From contig CAUYUJ010014356.1 of the NCBI GenBank assembly GCA_963575745.1, forward strand, positions 116,105-180,104: DNA of 64,000 bases, in the 5' to 3' direction. Of this stretch, positions 23,831 to 34,395 are shown piece by piece (positions within the stretch are counted from its first letter, which is position 1; the number at the start of each line of letters is the position of its first letter). Under the pieces are notes generated by a model. That model searched no databases, was not told the origin of the DNA, and saw only the letters and a program-made list of their open reading frames with translations. The stretch comes from Prorocentrum cordatum (Eukaryota; Sar; Dinophyceae; Prorocentrales; Prorocentraceae). Both the position numbers and the translations under genes were made by a program.

Positions 23831-24245
23831 AGCACCATAAACTTTCGGAGCTCTTTCACGCCACGAGTGTATGTGCATATGTATGTATATATATAGAGAT
23901 CTATGTATATAGGTGCCCAGGGATAGATGTATATATCGCTGATCTACAGAATCTGTATATATACACAGACACCCTCCGACGAACTTTGCATGTACCTTCA
24001 GGGAAGGCCGCCGGGAAACAACAACATCGCTGGCTCTCAGTGGTGATTTATACACCGCCACCACGTCCTGAGGACTGGAAACCATCTATTGGAGGGTGCT
24101 TGCGAATATTTCTGGGCTCGGCGCTGGAATGTTGGAACCCCCTTCCGAGGCGCGCGGAGCGCGCCAGGGGCGATGCCAGAGGCGCCGCCAGGGAGGCTTG
24201 GCGCCAGACCAACTACTGCGCGCGGCGCTTCGAAAATGTGTGTTT
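23831..24245. repeat. Fragmented family D element and AT microsatellite
   Basis: ACTTTCGGAGCTC at 23840 looks like a family D left end. ATGTATATATAT-rich sequence follows (23875-23965). A fuller D body with GAGGCGCGCGGAGCGCGCCAG and GCGCCGCCAGG lies at 24090-24245. This block is directly upstream of the GTPase exon and is probably its intron or 5' flank. Confidence 0.5.
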
Positions 24246-25755
24246 GCGCGACTTGCTCTTCTTTCAACGCCACTCTAACGGGGACTCCACTAACGGGTAC
24301 TCTGGCCAGTGACCTGGCGAACCCAACCCTCCCCGATGAGGGCCCAAAACTGCCAGCTTTTGGCAAATCTCCAAAATACCCGTTACCTGGTAGTTGCCCG
24401 GTACGGTGCCGCTGATGCTTCGGCTCCCGCTCGGTGCCAGCGAGAGACGCTCCGCGGCCGGGCTCCCGTGGCCAACGGCCCAAGCCTCAAAGTGCCTGAG
24501 CCAAGATGGCTACGGAGCCGAAGCTGCTGCTGCGCTCGTGTCTCGTCTTGCGGGCAGTTGGTGCTAAATACAAGCAGAACTGATCGCCCAGGAAACGCGA
24601 CAGGACACGAGACTCTTCCGATGGCAACATGGCCCAAGACACATGATTCTTCCGACTCGGCGCGATGCACAGGACACAAAAGCACCCTTCCTTTGGCAAG
24701 GTCGACCTACTCATCGGGGCCGACAATACTATCCTGCCCGCTCCGCGCGAACATGCTCCGTGAGGAGCTTGCTTGTTCCGCGTTCTGTTAGACGTGATGA
24801 ACAACACAACCTTCAAAAAACACGTCACCTCTGCACGCTGTGCACGGTGTCGACTCCGCCGTCTGGTGCGCCCGCGCCGAATCCCATCGCCTCAGACGCG
24901 TGCCATAAAATTCCTGGAGCCCGGACAAGCTGCGGGCAAGACTGTCCATAGCCACCGCGTCTTCGACTTTGGGGGAAGGGATGCCGAACAATTGCGACGC
25001 AGTGAATGTAACACCTGGCCCCGCTAGAGGCTATCCATATCCACTGCGTGTCGGGACGCAATGGAGTGGATGCAAGCCTCGCCCGCGCAAGCCCCTCCGA
25101 AAGGGGAGACACCCAGAGACGCCCTGGTGGCCGTAGCTGGGCCGTCGCACGCGGCCTCACGGAGGCAACTTCTTGGGGGACGACCGCGGCGGCCCTTCCG
25201 GGGGAGCTCTGGGCGAGGCGCAGGTGCCAGGACAGGACAGGGCCGGGAAGGAGGCCGAGGAGGGCGCCGACGGGGAGGAGCACGAGGCGGGTGCAGCAGG
25301 AGGGCAGCTCGCTTCAGGAGTTGCGTTGGGCGTCGCTTGTTGGGGGGGCGATCACAGAGGGGGGGGGAGAAAGGTGCACTTCTCGGACCCTACAAGGACC
25401 CCTTTGGGGCCCGCAGGGCCCCTCTAGGGGAGCCCTGGAGGGCTCCTTTTTCTGCAGCCCCCGCTGCCCCCCGCATGCGTCGCCCCCCCCCCCCCCCCCA
25501 GCGAATTGCGCGACGCCCAGGTGCGCAGATTGGAAGAAGAAGCTGTGTCCTGAGGGCAGCGGGTCCTGGGTCCTGGGGCTTTCCCCCGGGACCGCTCCCC
25601 GGGGGGAGCAGCACAAAGGGAATGCCACGCTGCCGTGATGAGCCCATCAGCTTGTTACTCCTGGAGAAGTGCGGGCACCAAGACTGTACACATCACCCCA
25701 CCACGTCGAGTCCTCCTCTCCTGGGAAGGGGAAGGGGTGAGGGAGGTGGTGGTGG
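24246..25755. other. No gene recognised
   Basis: No exon with GTPase-like character was found upstream of the GTPase. A hairpin-prone GGGCCC-rich stretch lies at 25385-25460 and a C run at 25486-25499. Confidence 0.35.
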
Positions 25756-25756
25756 T

Positions 25757-25815
25757 GTACACATATATATATATATATGTGTATATATATGTGTATATAT
25801 ATATATATATATAGA
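25757..25815. repeat. AT microsatellite
   Basis: TATATA with GTGTATATAT interruptions. Confidence 0.85.
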
Positions 25816-25954
25816 AATGTATGTACACTGGCCTTGCGAACGAGAGCGAAGGCCCGCGACACGCGCACGGGCTCCCAGAGCGGCGGCGTGTCCTTGCCAC
25901 TCTATTTGTCCCTTCCCAAGCTGCTCCCCCCGGACTATGGGGGGGGCACAGCTT

Positions 25955-26080
25955 GCCGCCGCTCGGACGTCCATTTCCCGTGCATTTGTCGGCTTCGTGC
26001 GTGGTTTTCGCTTGCTTGATGGTCCAGGGTGGTCCTCGGTGGCTCTCGCCGAGAAGAAGTGCACACGTCCGAGCGATGCC
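25955..26080. mobile_element. Family C element, copy 1
   Basis: The ends are GCCGCTCGGACGTCCATT and GCACACGTCCGAGCGATGCC, inverted with respect to each other. The interior has CGTGCGTGGTTTTCG and TGGTCCTCGGTGGC words that recur at 36013 and 52717. No target duplication was seen. Confidence 0.7.
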
Positions 26081-26138
26081 AAGACAAAGGTGGGGCAGAG
26101 GCCAAGGTGCAGGACTCGGCCGGACCTGCGGCACCGAC

Positions 26139-26275
26139 AGTAAGGAACGAAGCCCCTTTTGGTCCGAAGGAGCAACAAGGAGGCTCGCCGTCAAACAGGC
26201 AGCGGAATGCGTGCAAGCCAAAGGAGCGGCCGAGCTCCTCTTGAAAAGCAAGTGCTCCTTATTCAAGCCGGACCC
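26139..26275. mobile_element. Family L element, copy 3
   Basis: The left end AGTAAGGAACGAAGCCCCTT and the right end AAGTGCTCCTTATTCAAGCC match copy 1 closely. Confidence 0.6.
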
Positions 26276-26744
26276 TGTAGGGTTGGAAGGAAAATCGCTC
26301 TGGACGGCTCCTGGAACAAGCAAGCGCGTTGAACGAGGGCATCCGGCTGGAGCCGTTCCCCAGCCCCACCTTGGGAGAACCCTCCATCTACGAACTCCCA
26401 CGGATAGTTTGGTGACTGTCTCCTGGCCCCGGGAAGGCCCCAGGAACTTGAAAAGATGGAAAACCTCCGAGACCCGTCTAGGAAAAAAACAGTGCCGACA
26501 CCGCTGCTGCCCAGGTCTGTCGCGGGCTGCGCTCCGAAGCGAATCCTGCCGTGACAGCGAAGGATGCGTAAGTAGCGGTGTAGGTATATGTATCCCACCT
26601 CGAAAGCTCTTTTCCCTCCAGGACCCCTTCCCAACTCTCCGACATCGTGAATTTTCACCACGTGGTTTGGACCCCTTCCCTGGAACCTGTTTCTCTCCCC
26701 GATCCGTTTCTTGACGGTCTTGGGGCTGGAGAAAGAAAAAAAGC

Positions 26745-26905
26745 CATAAACATACACTTTTGGCGCTCAGCGCGGACTTCTTGGATCTGCGCTGGATCCC
26801 CCTCTCTGGCGTGCGGAGCGCGCCAGGGGCGGCGCCGGAGGCGCCGCCAGAGGGCCCCAGCGCAGATCCAAGCGATCCGCGCGGAGCTACAAAAGTTGAA
26901 GTGCA
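26745..26905. mobile_element. Family D GC-rich palindromic element
   Basis: The left arm (TTTTGGCGCTCAGCGCGGA, TCTTGGATCTGCGCTGG) is inverted in the right arm (CCAGCGCAGATCCAAGCGAT, CCGCGCGGAGCTACAAAAG). The centre holds GCGGAGCGCGCC and GGCGCCGGAGGCGCC hairpins. Other copies: 35545, 36725, 43548, 52905 and 61836. Confidence 0.75.
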
Positions 26906-27411
26906 CGCCGCTGCTCTTCTTCGAGAGGCCCTGGCAAAGGTCCCGGGCGGGCCGAAAAATGCACCCGAGCCCTCCGGCGCGGCTCCGGCGCGGCGCGAGG
27001 ACCCCGAGAGCCCACGCCACGCACCAGAGCACGACACCGAGCAGAGGGCACGGCTGGAGCCCCGGCGCGCATCTCTCTGCGGCGTGGATCATCCATCTGC
27101 CACGGCGCCCGGGCCCGCAGCGCCGGATGCCGGACCTGCCTGGTCGCGGCCGTCGCGGCGAGCTGCCGAAGACGCTGCTCCCGATTCTGGAACCGGTCGC
27201 AACCCGTGTGCTGCAGCATCGTTCGCGATCGGTCGCGACCAAATTCCGGACCCAAGAGATCCGCGCTGACCGTCGAAAACTTGTCTTTTTCTCTGCTCCA
27301 GACCACTACTGGGGGGCCCTCCTGGGCCCTGATCTGCCGCGCATGAGGCCATCGTCACCACCCCGTGGGCCCAAGCAGGGCCCTGGCCAAACACGGTGGC
27401 GCTGCACCGAG
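26906..27411. other. No gene recognised
   Basis: GC-rich open frames on both strands resemble each other in quality; none has a domain I can name. Confidence 0.3.
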
Positions 27412-27414
27412 TAG

Positions 27415-27622
27415 ACCCGCGCGTCCCACAACTCGCACAGTGACTACTCGCAAAATAAGCCTGGATCCGCCGCGGGGGGGAGAGATTTACGAGCTCTACA
27501 GTTTTATTACATATATACGTATACATCTACAAGTATATGTACATATACATCACATCGATACAGACACATGTTTTTTTCGGACGTTTGCGAGTAGGCACTT
27601 TGTGAGGAGTGGAAGCGTTCGG
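27415..27622. mobile_element. Family P element, copy 1
   Basis: The left part CAACTCGCACAGTGACTACTCGCAA is mirrored at the right by TTTGCGAGTAGGCACTTTGTG. CCTGGATCCGCCGCGGGG follows the left end, exactly as in copy 2 at 52045. An AT-rich ATATAC stretch fills the middle. Confidence 0.65.
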
Positions 27623-27883
27623 TGGCAAATGCCTTCTGCGGTTGCCCGTCGGTCGGCAGGAGTAGGTAGACACATGAAGTAGGACTGGACTGGACTGATG
27701 CCGATGTACGCCCTGGGGGCGGCCCTCTAAGAGCTCGTCGGGGGCCACCTGGTTACCTTACGATCTCGCAATATGTGCTATTGGCTCCACTGATACAGTC
27801 CTTCCCATGAATTTGATCATGCAGCGTCATAAAAAGGGCGCAGGTGAGCGTTTTTTCCCGGCGTTTCGACATTGAGTCGCTCA

Positions 27884-28061
27884 GGACCTCTGCTTAGTGC
27901 GGCTGTTTGCAGCAGTGCGTCCATCATGGGGGAGGTTCCACCTGCTTGAAACAGGCGCCGAAAACGGCCAAGATCTACTCAAGGGTGGCGGGGTGGGGAA
28001 GGGGGGGCTGCGAGGGCCCGCGCCGATCAGCAAAACAGTGAATGAAAAAAACGGTCATCAA
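27884..28061 (+). repeat. Family Q dispersed repeat, copy 1
   Basis: Shares GTGCGTCC..GGGGGAG, CCACCTGCT, GCGCCGA..ACGGCCAAGA, GCGCCGATC and CAAAACA in order with 54692-54850. Confidence 0.55.
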
Positions 28062-28062
28062 G

Positions 28063-28165
28063 AGAAGAAGAAAAAGAAGAAGAAGAAGAAGAAGAAGAAT
28101 ATCACCAGAAGAAAAATAATAATAAGAAGAAGAATAAGGAAAATAAAAAGCATACTAATAAGGCG
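28063..28165. repeat. AAG/AAT microsatellite
   Basis: GAAGAAGAA repeats pass into AATAATAAGAAG. Confidence 0.8.
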
Positions 28166-28295
28166 AATAACAATAAGCGTTTTGGGTACGAGGTAGGCAG
28201 GTGCTGGAAGTATAGATCGGGCCTCCGCCGATCCCCTGGAGAGAGGGGGGCAGAGGGGACGCCGCTCGACTCTGGAAGCGGGGAGGTTCCTAAGC

Positions 28296-28563
28296 TCAGG
28301 TCGGGCCTGCCCCCCATACAGAGGGGGCTTCGGAGAGAAATCAAAACAGTCCAATCATACTCAGAAGATGCCCAACGATAGTCAACCAATCATCCCCAGG
28401 CGATGTTTGACTATTTTTGAACACTCCCCCTGTAGAGGGAGAGAGAAATCAAAGCAGTCAAAGAATCCTCAGAATATGCCCGAAGATACTCAACAAAGAT
28501 TCCCAAGGCTTTGTTTTGGCTATGTTGGAGTATTCCCCCTGCAGAGGGACAGGCCCGACTTAA
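28296..28563. mobile_element. Doubled family A element
   Basis: The left end is TCAGGTCGGGCCTGCC and the right end GAGGGACAGGCCCGACTTAA. The interior holds two successive A-type bodies: a CTGTAGAGGGA end at 28430-28440 is followed at once by GAGAAATCAAAGCAGTCAAA, a second version of the sequence at 28337. It looks like an internal tandem duplication inside one pair of TIRs. Confidence 0.7.
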
Positions 28564-28568
28564 ACCTA

Positions 28569-28754
28569 TGTGCTTTCCATCGTACTAAAGGATCACATCC
28601 CAGAACTAATTTCGAGCACCCGGAACCGTATCGAAACAGTGTCGAACGAGCATCGCCTCCCAGGGTCCGACACGCGAAAACCCTCCAGTTTCGGTATTTC
28701 CTTGGCGCTCGAAATCTTTGCTGGCGATCCAGCCTACAGTAGGATGGAACATCA
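28569..28754 (+). mobile_element. Family B MITE with exact 8-bp duplication
   Basis: TAAACCTA stands at 28561-28568 and again at 28755-28762. The body has the family words CATCGTACTAAAGGATCACA, GTCGAACGAGCATCGCCTCC and GTAGGATGGAACATCA. It inserted directly against the right end of the doubled A element. Confidence 0.85.
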
Positions 28755-28762
28755 TAAACCTA

Positions 28763-29522
28763 AAGTAGGTTCTGGCTCGGATGTCCAGGGACAGGGCTGG
28801 ACATAAACGTTGTGTTCTTCGTTTTGTTGTCGTCCTGTGTCTCGTTTTGCTCTGCCCGTTTTTCTGGGCCTCCCTGCCGAAACGAGTAAACAAACCACAG
28901 CCGAAGTCCAGCAGCACAGTGTCCAGGTCCAGCCCTGTGAAGAGATAGTTACTTTCAACGGCCGACGGGTCCAGCCAGCCCATACAAATTAGGGGCCCCA
29001 CGCTGCGGACGCAAGATTGCGGTTGGTGCCGGGGCGCACGGGGCGCCGACGGTGCTGACAGAGCCCGAGACGGCGGGGCCAGCGAGAGCGGCCAAGGATG
29101 GGCCGAAAGGGAAGGATGCCAAGGTAACATTGGAAATCCGGTCGTCGTTGCGATGCAGTTTGGCTGTATCTGCGCCCCGATGAAGCCCCCGGCGGGTCTC
29201 GGAACATCCCCAGGGCACCTCGTGTGCTCCTCGGAAGGACCCTCGAGCCGTGCCGAAGCGAGCTCCCAACTGTCTCCAAGCCTGCCGACACCCTCCTGGG
29301 CGTCCTCTCCTCCGCCTCTTCCCGCGGGCTTCGACTCGCTCCCGAGGCAGCTCTTCAGTAGACTCTGGCAACTTCCTTTCATGGAGGGGAAGGGGCGCGG
29401 TGAGGCCCGACAGGACATCTGGACTTCACGCAAGTCGAGACTTACTTGCACGCCTTTTCGGCCCAACGCCGTTGGACGAAGCGGCGGAAGGGGGGGCGGG
29501 AGGGGGAGAATGCCATGCAAGT
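28763..29522. other. No gene; family N repeat at 29077-29145
   Basis: The N copy reads GCGAGAGCGGCCAAGGATGG then GCCGAAAGGGAAGGATGCC. Nothing else was recognised. Confidence 0.4.
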
Positions 29523-29665
29523 GAATCCCACCAGCCCTCTGGGCGTCGGTGGTTTAGAGCGTTTCCTCTTCCACCCCTCTCTCTTCCCCTTCGGGGAGGG
29601 GTTTACCCCTCCCCCGACCCCCTCACCGCTGACCTGGACAGGGGGGGGCCGCGGGTAGTTAGAAC
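29523..29665 (+). repeat. Family R repeat, copy 1
   Basis: Starts GAATCCCACCAGCCCTCTGG, has a hairpin in CCCCTTCGGGGAGGGG, and ends GACCTGGACAGG with a G-run. It is about 90% identical by eye to 31719-31866 and, like it, runs straight into a CAAGAGG-type array. Confidence 0.75.
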
Positions 29666-30295
29666 GTCCAAGACGGCCCAACACGGCTCCAATAGTGCCT
29701 CAGGGAACTCAAGATGACCTCCAAGATGGCTCAAGATAGCGCAAGGTGCCTCAATATGGTCCTCATGATGTTCCAAGACGCTACAAGAACTCCCCAAGAC
29801 GGTTCCAAGTGCCCACAAGAGCATCATTAGGATGCGTCCAAGAGGCCAACATGCTTCAAAACCCTGGGGGATATCAGTGTTTTTGGTGTTCTCACTTTTC
29901 CGATTGCGATGCATATCCGACGCGTCAAGATGGCTCCAATATGGCTCAAGATAGCTCCAAGAGGGGCCCAAGAGAGCCTCAGGATGGCTCCAAGAGCGGC
30001 CGCGAGCGCTCCAAGAGAGGTCCAGGAAACTATTTTTGGGGTTCCTGGGGGGGGGGGGGCTGTAACTAGGGAGCCCCACTTCCTTGGCCGATGTCCTCCA
30101 AAATTGCCCCGAGAGCGCCCCAGCAGGGGCTCCAAGGGCGCCCGGACGGGCCCAAGAGGAGCCCAAGCCTCCCAAAACAGCTTCCCAAGATATCCCCAAG
30201 AAACCTCAAGAGTCTCCCTGGGGCAATTGGAAAGCTCCCCATAGGTCTCAAGAGACTTCCAAGACTACTCCGAAAAGAGATCCTAGGAGGCTCTA
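29666..30295 (+). repeat. CAAGAGG/CAAGATGG-type degenerate array
   Basis: Repeated CCAAGATGGC, CAAGATAGC and CAAGAGGGGCCC words. An AT-richer core is at 29865-29905. Confidence 0.8.
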
Positions 30296-30319
30296 ATATT
30301 TTTCATGTGTTTTGCTCAT

Positions 30320-31070
30320 CCTTCTCTTCCTCCTCCTCCGCCTCCGCCTCCGCCTCCACCTCCTCCTCCTCCTCCTCCTCCTCCTCCTCCTCCTCCTCCT
30401 CCTCGTCCGCCTTCTCATCCTCTTCCCTTTCCTCCTCCTCCTCCTCCTCCTCCTCATCATCATCATCATCATCCTCTCCATCATCATCATCATCATCATC
30501 GCCATCATCATCATCACCATCATCATCGTCATCCGTGTCTGCCTACTATGATACTCTTGCCCCCCATTCTCTTTATCCGCCGGATCACATGATTGTCCCG
30601 GAGAACATGTGATTCTTCCTGACCGCTCCCTTACTCGACGCCTCAATTGCCATCTATACTGTCCGAAGCAAGCTACAAAAAGCGTCGGATGCGACTGCTG
30701 TTGCAGGAGATTGCGGCAAGGCCGCCAATTATCTTCCGCCTTCTCCTCCTTTTCCTCCTCCTCCTCCTCCTCCTCCTCATTCTCCTCGTCCGCCTTCTCA
30801 TCCTCTTCCTTTTCCTCCTCCTCCTCCTCATCATCATCATCATCATCATCCTCTCAATCGTCATCATCCGTGTATGCCTACTATGAGATTCCTTCTCCCC
30901 TTTCCCCTTATCAGCCTGATCACATGGTTGTTCCGAGAAACACGGTATTTTTCCTGAGCACTCCCTTACTCGACGCCTCAATTGCCATCTATACTGTCCG
31001 AAGCAAGCTACGACAAGCGTCGGATGCGACTGCTGTTGCAAGAGATTGCGGCAAGGCCGCCGCTTAATCG
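30320..31070 (+). repeat. Tandem duplication of about 390 bp, each copy with CTC and ATC tracts
   Basis: The unit (CTC tract, CATCATCAT tract, GTGTCTGCCTACTATGA, TCCCTTACTCGACGCCTC, AAGCAAGCTAC, GCGTCGGATGCGACTGCTGT) occurs at about 30400-30735 and again at 30780-31070. One serine-rich plus frame ends in a non-repetitive 70-residue tail in copy 2, but the frame is broken in copy 1, so coding is not claimed. Confidence 0.8.
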
Positions 31071-31718
31071 GAAGCGTTCATTTTTTTCCAATGCTCCATC
31101 CGTCGCGCGACGCGAAGGAAGGACAGTGCGATACATAAGCACGCAATAAACGCACACAAAAGCATATTTACTGCGCCGAAGAGGGATGATGCAAAAGACT
31201 GCGCCGAGCGCGAAAAACCTAGGGAAACAATGGGCTGCAGAGGCGCAGACGTGATCGCAAGACTCGCTGCTCGTCGCTGAGACTGGCGCTGAGTTCAGTT
31301 GAGTCGAGCCGTGCAGAACTGAGTTCAGCTCGGGCTCAGACCCCAGGGAGCGAAAAAGCAAAAGCGAAAAAGGCTGCACAGCAGGTCATCACGGCACAAA
31401 CCGCCGAAGATTTCAGGAGAGGTGAGAGGACCGCCAGGAGGGGAGAGGAGCGGAAAGGCGGGCGCCTCATCGATCATTTCTCATAGCCTGTCTCCGTACA
31501 GCAGGTGGTTCAACGATCATCTACCATTCAAAGCGGCTCAGCACAGCATGTAGAACTGATAACGACCAGTCTCACTCACGTTAACTCAAACAACTGCCTG
31601 CAGAAACGGAGACGGCGGCATCGCAGCCTGGGCGGAAAGGTTACGTACCCACCCAGATCATGAAGGAGGAGGATGGGGAACCTATAATGGCTGAACATAT
31701 AGGTCAACTGGCGGAGTC
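31071..31718. other. No gene recognised
   Basis: Ordinary base composition; short ACTGAGTTCAG repeats at 31290-31330. Confidence 0.35.
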
Positions 31719-31866
31719 GGAATCCCACCAGCCCTCTGGGCGTCGGTGGTTTAGGGCGTTTCCTCTTCCACCCCTCCCTCTTCCCCTTCGGGGAGGGGTT
31801 TACCCCTCCCCCTACCCCCTCCCCGCTGACCTGGACAGGAGGGGCGGGGAGCGGTCAGAGCGTCCA
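31719..31866 (+). repeat. Family R repeat, copy 2
   Basis: Same order of words as 29523-29665 with scattered substitutions, followed directly by a CAAGAGG-type array. Confidence 0.75.
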
Positions 31867-32295
31867 AAACGGCCTCGGCGAGGAAGCCTCAATCATTGAT
31901 TTTACTATGGTTTTGGCACCATTTTGGCCTTCTGAGGGGGCAGCGCTAATTAGAGCTCCCCTCTTCTTTGATCGATTTCCTCCACGATGGCCGCAAGAGG
32001 CCCCCAGGATGCCCCAAGAGGCCGCAGGATGGCCCCAAGATGGCCCCAAGAGGCCCCCCAAGAGGCCCCCAGGAGGCCCCCAAAAGACCCCCAAAAGGCC
32101 CCAAGAGACCCCCCAGAGGCACCCAAGGGGCAAAGATGGCCCCAAGAAGCGCCCAGGAGGCCCCCAAAGGCCCCAAGATGGCCCCAAGATGCCCCCAAGA
32201 GGCCCCCAAGAGGCCCCCAGGAGGCCCCAAAGAGGATCCCGAACGGCCCACAGAGGCCCCCCCGAGGCACTCAAGACGCCGAAAAGCCCCTCAGG
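31867..32295 (+). repeat. CAAGAGG/CAAGATGG-type array, most regular copy
   Basis: Nearly uninterrupted CCCCAAGAGGCCCCCAAGA and CCCCAAGATGGCC words from 31990 on. An AT-rich core (TCATTGATTTTACTATGG) precedes it. Confidence 0.85.
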
Positions 32296-32410
32296 ACGAC
32301 CCTCTACTCGCCTGGGCGTCGTTTCTGGACGGGCTGGTGGGGATACGCGAAGTGTCTAGAATTTGCCTGAAGCTGGACAAAAAAACAGCCCCCTCCCTGG
32401 GGAAACCAAA

Positions 32411-32570
32411 AAGGTACCGATACTGCTAACCCCCGGACTTCTCCTGGAGTGCGTTCTCACCGGGATTTCGATGCGAATCTAGCGGTGGCGACGAGGGCCT
32501 CCCAGGAGGCTCAAACAAGGGAAAACGGGCGAAGGGTAAAGGTATGGGTGCCTTTTCCTCCTCTGACCCC
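32411..32570 (+). repeat. Family J dispersed repeat, copy 1
   Basis: GGTACCGATACTGCTAACC, GAGTGCGTTCTCACC, GGTGGCGACGAGGGCCTCC and AGGTATGGGTGCCTTTTCC recur at 57014-57152 and 57388-57460. Confidence 0.6.
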
Positions 32571-33586
32571 ACCCCCCAAGCTGGGGCACCGCGTGGTCTT
32601 CAGCGTCGTCGTCCTCCGGCTTCTTCACCTCGTCCTCCTGGCGGGGCGCCGCAGCGTCGCCGCGGCCCTCCGCAGAGCGGCATGCCCCCGACGCGCAACT
32701 ATGGGGCCACCCCCCCATCCCTCTCTTGACGGGGTGTGGGAACGTCACGCTTCCCATCGCAAGACCATCGGAACCCAAGACGCCCAGGGGCACCCTGGAG
32801 GCAAGCAGGGCGTGTCTTGACATGGGCCTCCACTGCAAGGCCCATGGCCCATGGGCGGATCCCTTGCGATCTCCTGGTACATGAGGTCGTCCTCCTCCCC
32901 GTCCATCTGCATCTCGTCCTCGCGGCGCGGGGCGAGGAGGCACAGAGTGGGCCAACGAGCCCTCCCTCCCTCCCTTCCGCCCCTGCGCCCACCCTCCCTT
33001 GCTAGCCCGCCCTCCCTCCCTTCCGCCCACCCTCCCTCCCCCCCCCTGGCCCCGAGACTTCTCTCCTCCTTCCCTGTCCGGCTCCTGCTGACAGGGCACC
33101 CCCCCGCCTCGCCGCCCGCGAGCAGGGCTCGTTTCTCCCCCGGCAACAGAGCTCGAAGAGACCCACAGTTATTAGCGTCCCATCGGTCTTTGAACAATTC
33201 TGGCCTTTGCGCCCGTTCCGCTTCCCGACGCTGCAAGACGCTCCGAGAGGGTCCGAGGATCGCCCCGGGATCGCCCCGAGCGGGTCCCAATAAGCTTCAG
33301 AAGCGTCCCAAGACGGACCCCCCCGGGCGCTCTGGGCCTGACCCACCAGCGACGACCCGGGAGCATCCGGGGCCGCCCTCGGCCAGGGGCAGGAGCCCAC
33401 CGCGGCCCGCGGCCCCCTCCGGAGGGCGAGGTGGAGCCTCCCACCTGCCCCAAAAGTCCTCCGAGGAGTGCTCGCGTCTCGCCCTCAAGGCCCAGGGACC
33501 TCCGCCGGCCTGGGCTCGTTTCGGGGATCTGCCATCTACTGGCATGGGTCCGTCCAGACCCAGGTGAGTCGGGCCTTGCAGGATCC
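32571..33586. other. No gene recognised
   Basis: A conserved word block GTGTGGGAACGTCACGCTTC to about 32815 recurs at 39896-39985. A CCCTCC-rich tract lies at 32960-33060. Plus-strand open frames near 33100-33560 are Arg/Pro-rich without a domain. Confidence 0.35.
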
Positions 33587-33594
33587 TGCAAGAT

Positions 33595-33744
33595 TTAGGT
33601 CGGGCATGTCCTCCTACAGGCGGATTCCAAAAGAACATTAAACATATCCAAGGAATGCTCAGAACAAATCGAAATAATCGAACAATCGTCCACCTACTAT
33701 TTTTTCAATATATTTGGAGATTTCTGCTGCTGAGGGACGTGCAA
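33595..33744. mobile_element. Family A MITE with exact 8-bp duplication
   Basis: TGCAAGAT occurs at 33587-33594 and 33745-33752. The left end is TTAGGTCGGGCATGTCCTCC; the right end GAGGGACGTGCAA lacks a few TIR bases. It entered a GCAGGATCCTGCA-containing sequence. Confidence 0.85.
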
Positions 33745-33750
33745 TGCAAG

Positions 33751-33952
33751 ATCCTGCAGGTGCACTGTTTCCCCTGGGGCCGTAGGCGACCCGAGGAGGA
33801 GGAGGAGGAGGAGGGGAAGGAGGAGGAGGAGGCGGAAGAGGAGGAGGAGGAGGAGGAGGAGGAGGAGGAGGTGACGGAGGGGGAGGGGGAGGGGTAGGTG
33901 GAGATGGAATAAGAGGAGGTGAAGGAGGGGGAGGGCGAGGAGGAGGGATGAT

Positions 33953-34046
<94 letters not shown>

Positions 34047-34260
34047 CTGATGCTGATGCTGATGATGATGATGATGCTGATGATGATGCTGATGGTGCTG
34101 ATGATGATGGTGCTGATGATGATGGTGCTGATGATGAGAATGATGAGTATGATGAGTAAGATGATGGTGATGAGGATGCTGCTGCTGGTGATGGTGATAA
34201 TGATAGATGATGCTGATGCTGATGCTGATGATGATGCTGATGATGATGGCGAAGATGATC

Positions 34261-34315
<55 letters not shown>

Positions 34316-34316
34316 C

Positions 34317-34395
<79 letters not shown>

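Noticed and set aside
22315-24312. 665-residue plus-strand open frame
   Set aside because: It is antisense to the GTPase; the GTPase strand carries the P-loop, DCEGG and CxxC motifs, so this is its shadow.
26745-26905. Hairpins as transcription terminators
   Set aside because: They are dispersed, orientation-independent element copies without a linked gene end or U-tract.
25655-27037. 460-residue minus frame
   Set aside because: Spans an AT microsatellite and C, L and D elements; composition shifts at each, so it is not one protein.
31915-31935. Spliced-leader relic at ACCATTTTGGCCTTCTG
   Set aside because: Only the CCATTTTGGC core matches the dinoflagellate leader; the flanking bases differ.
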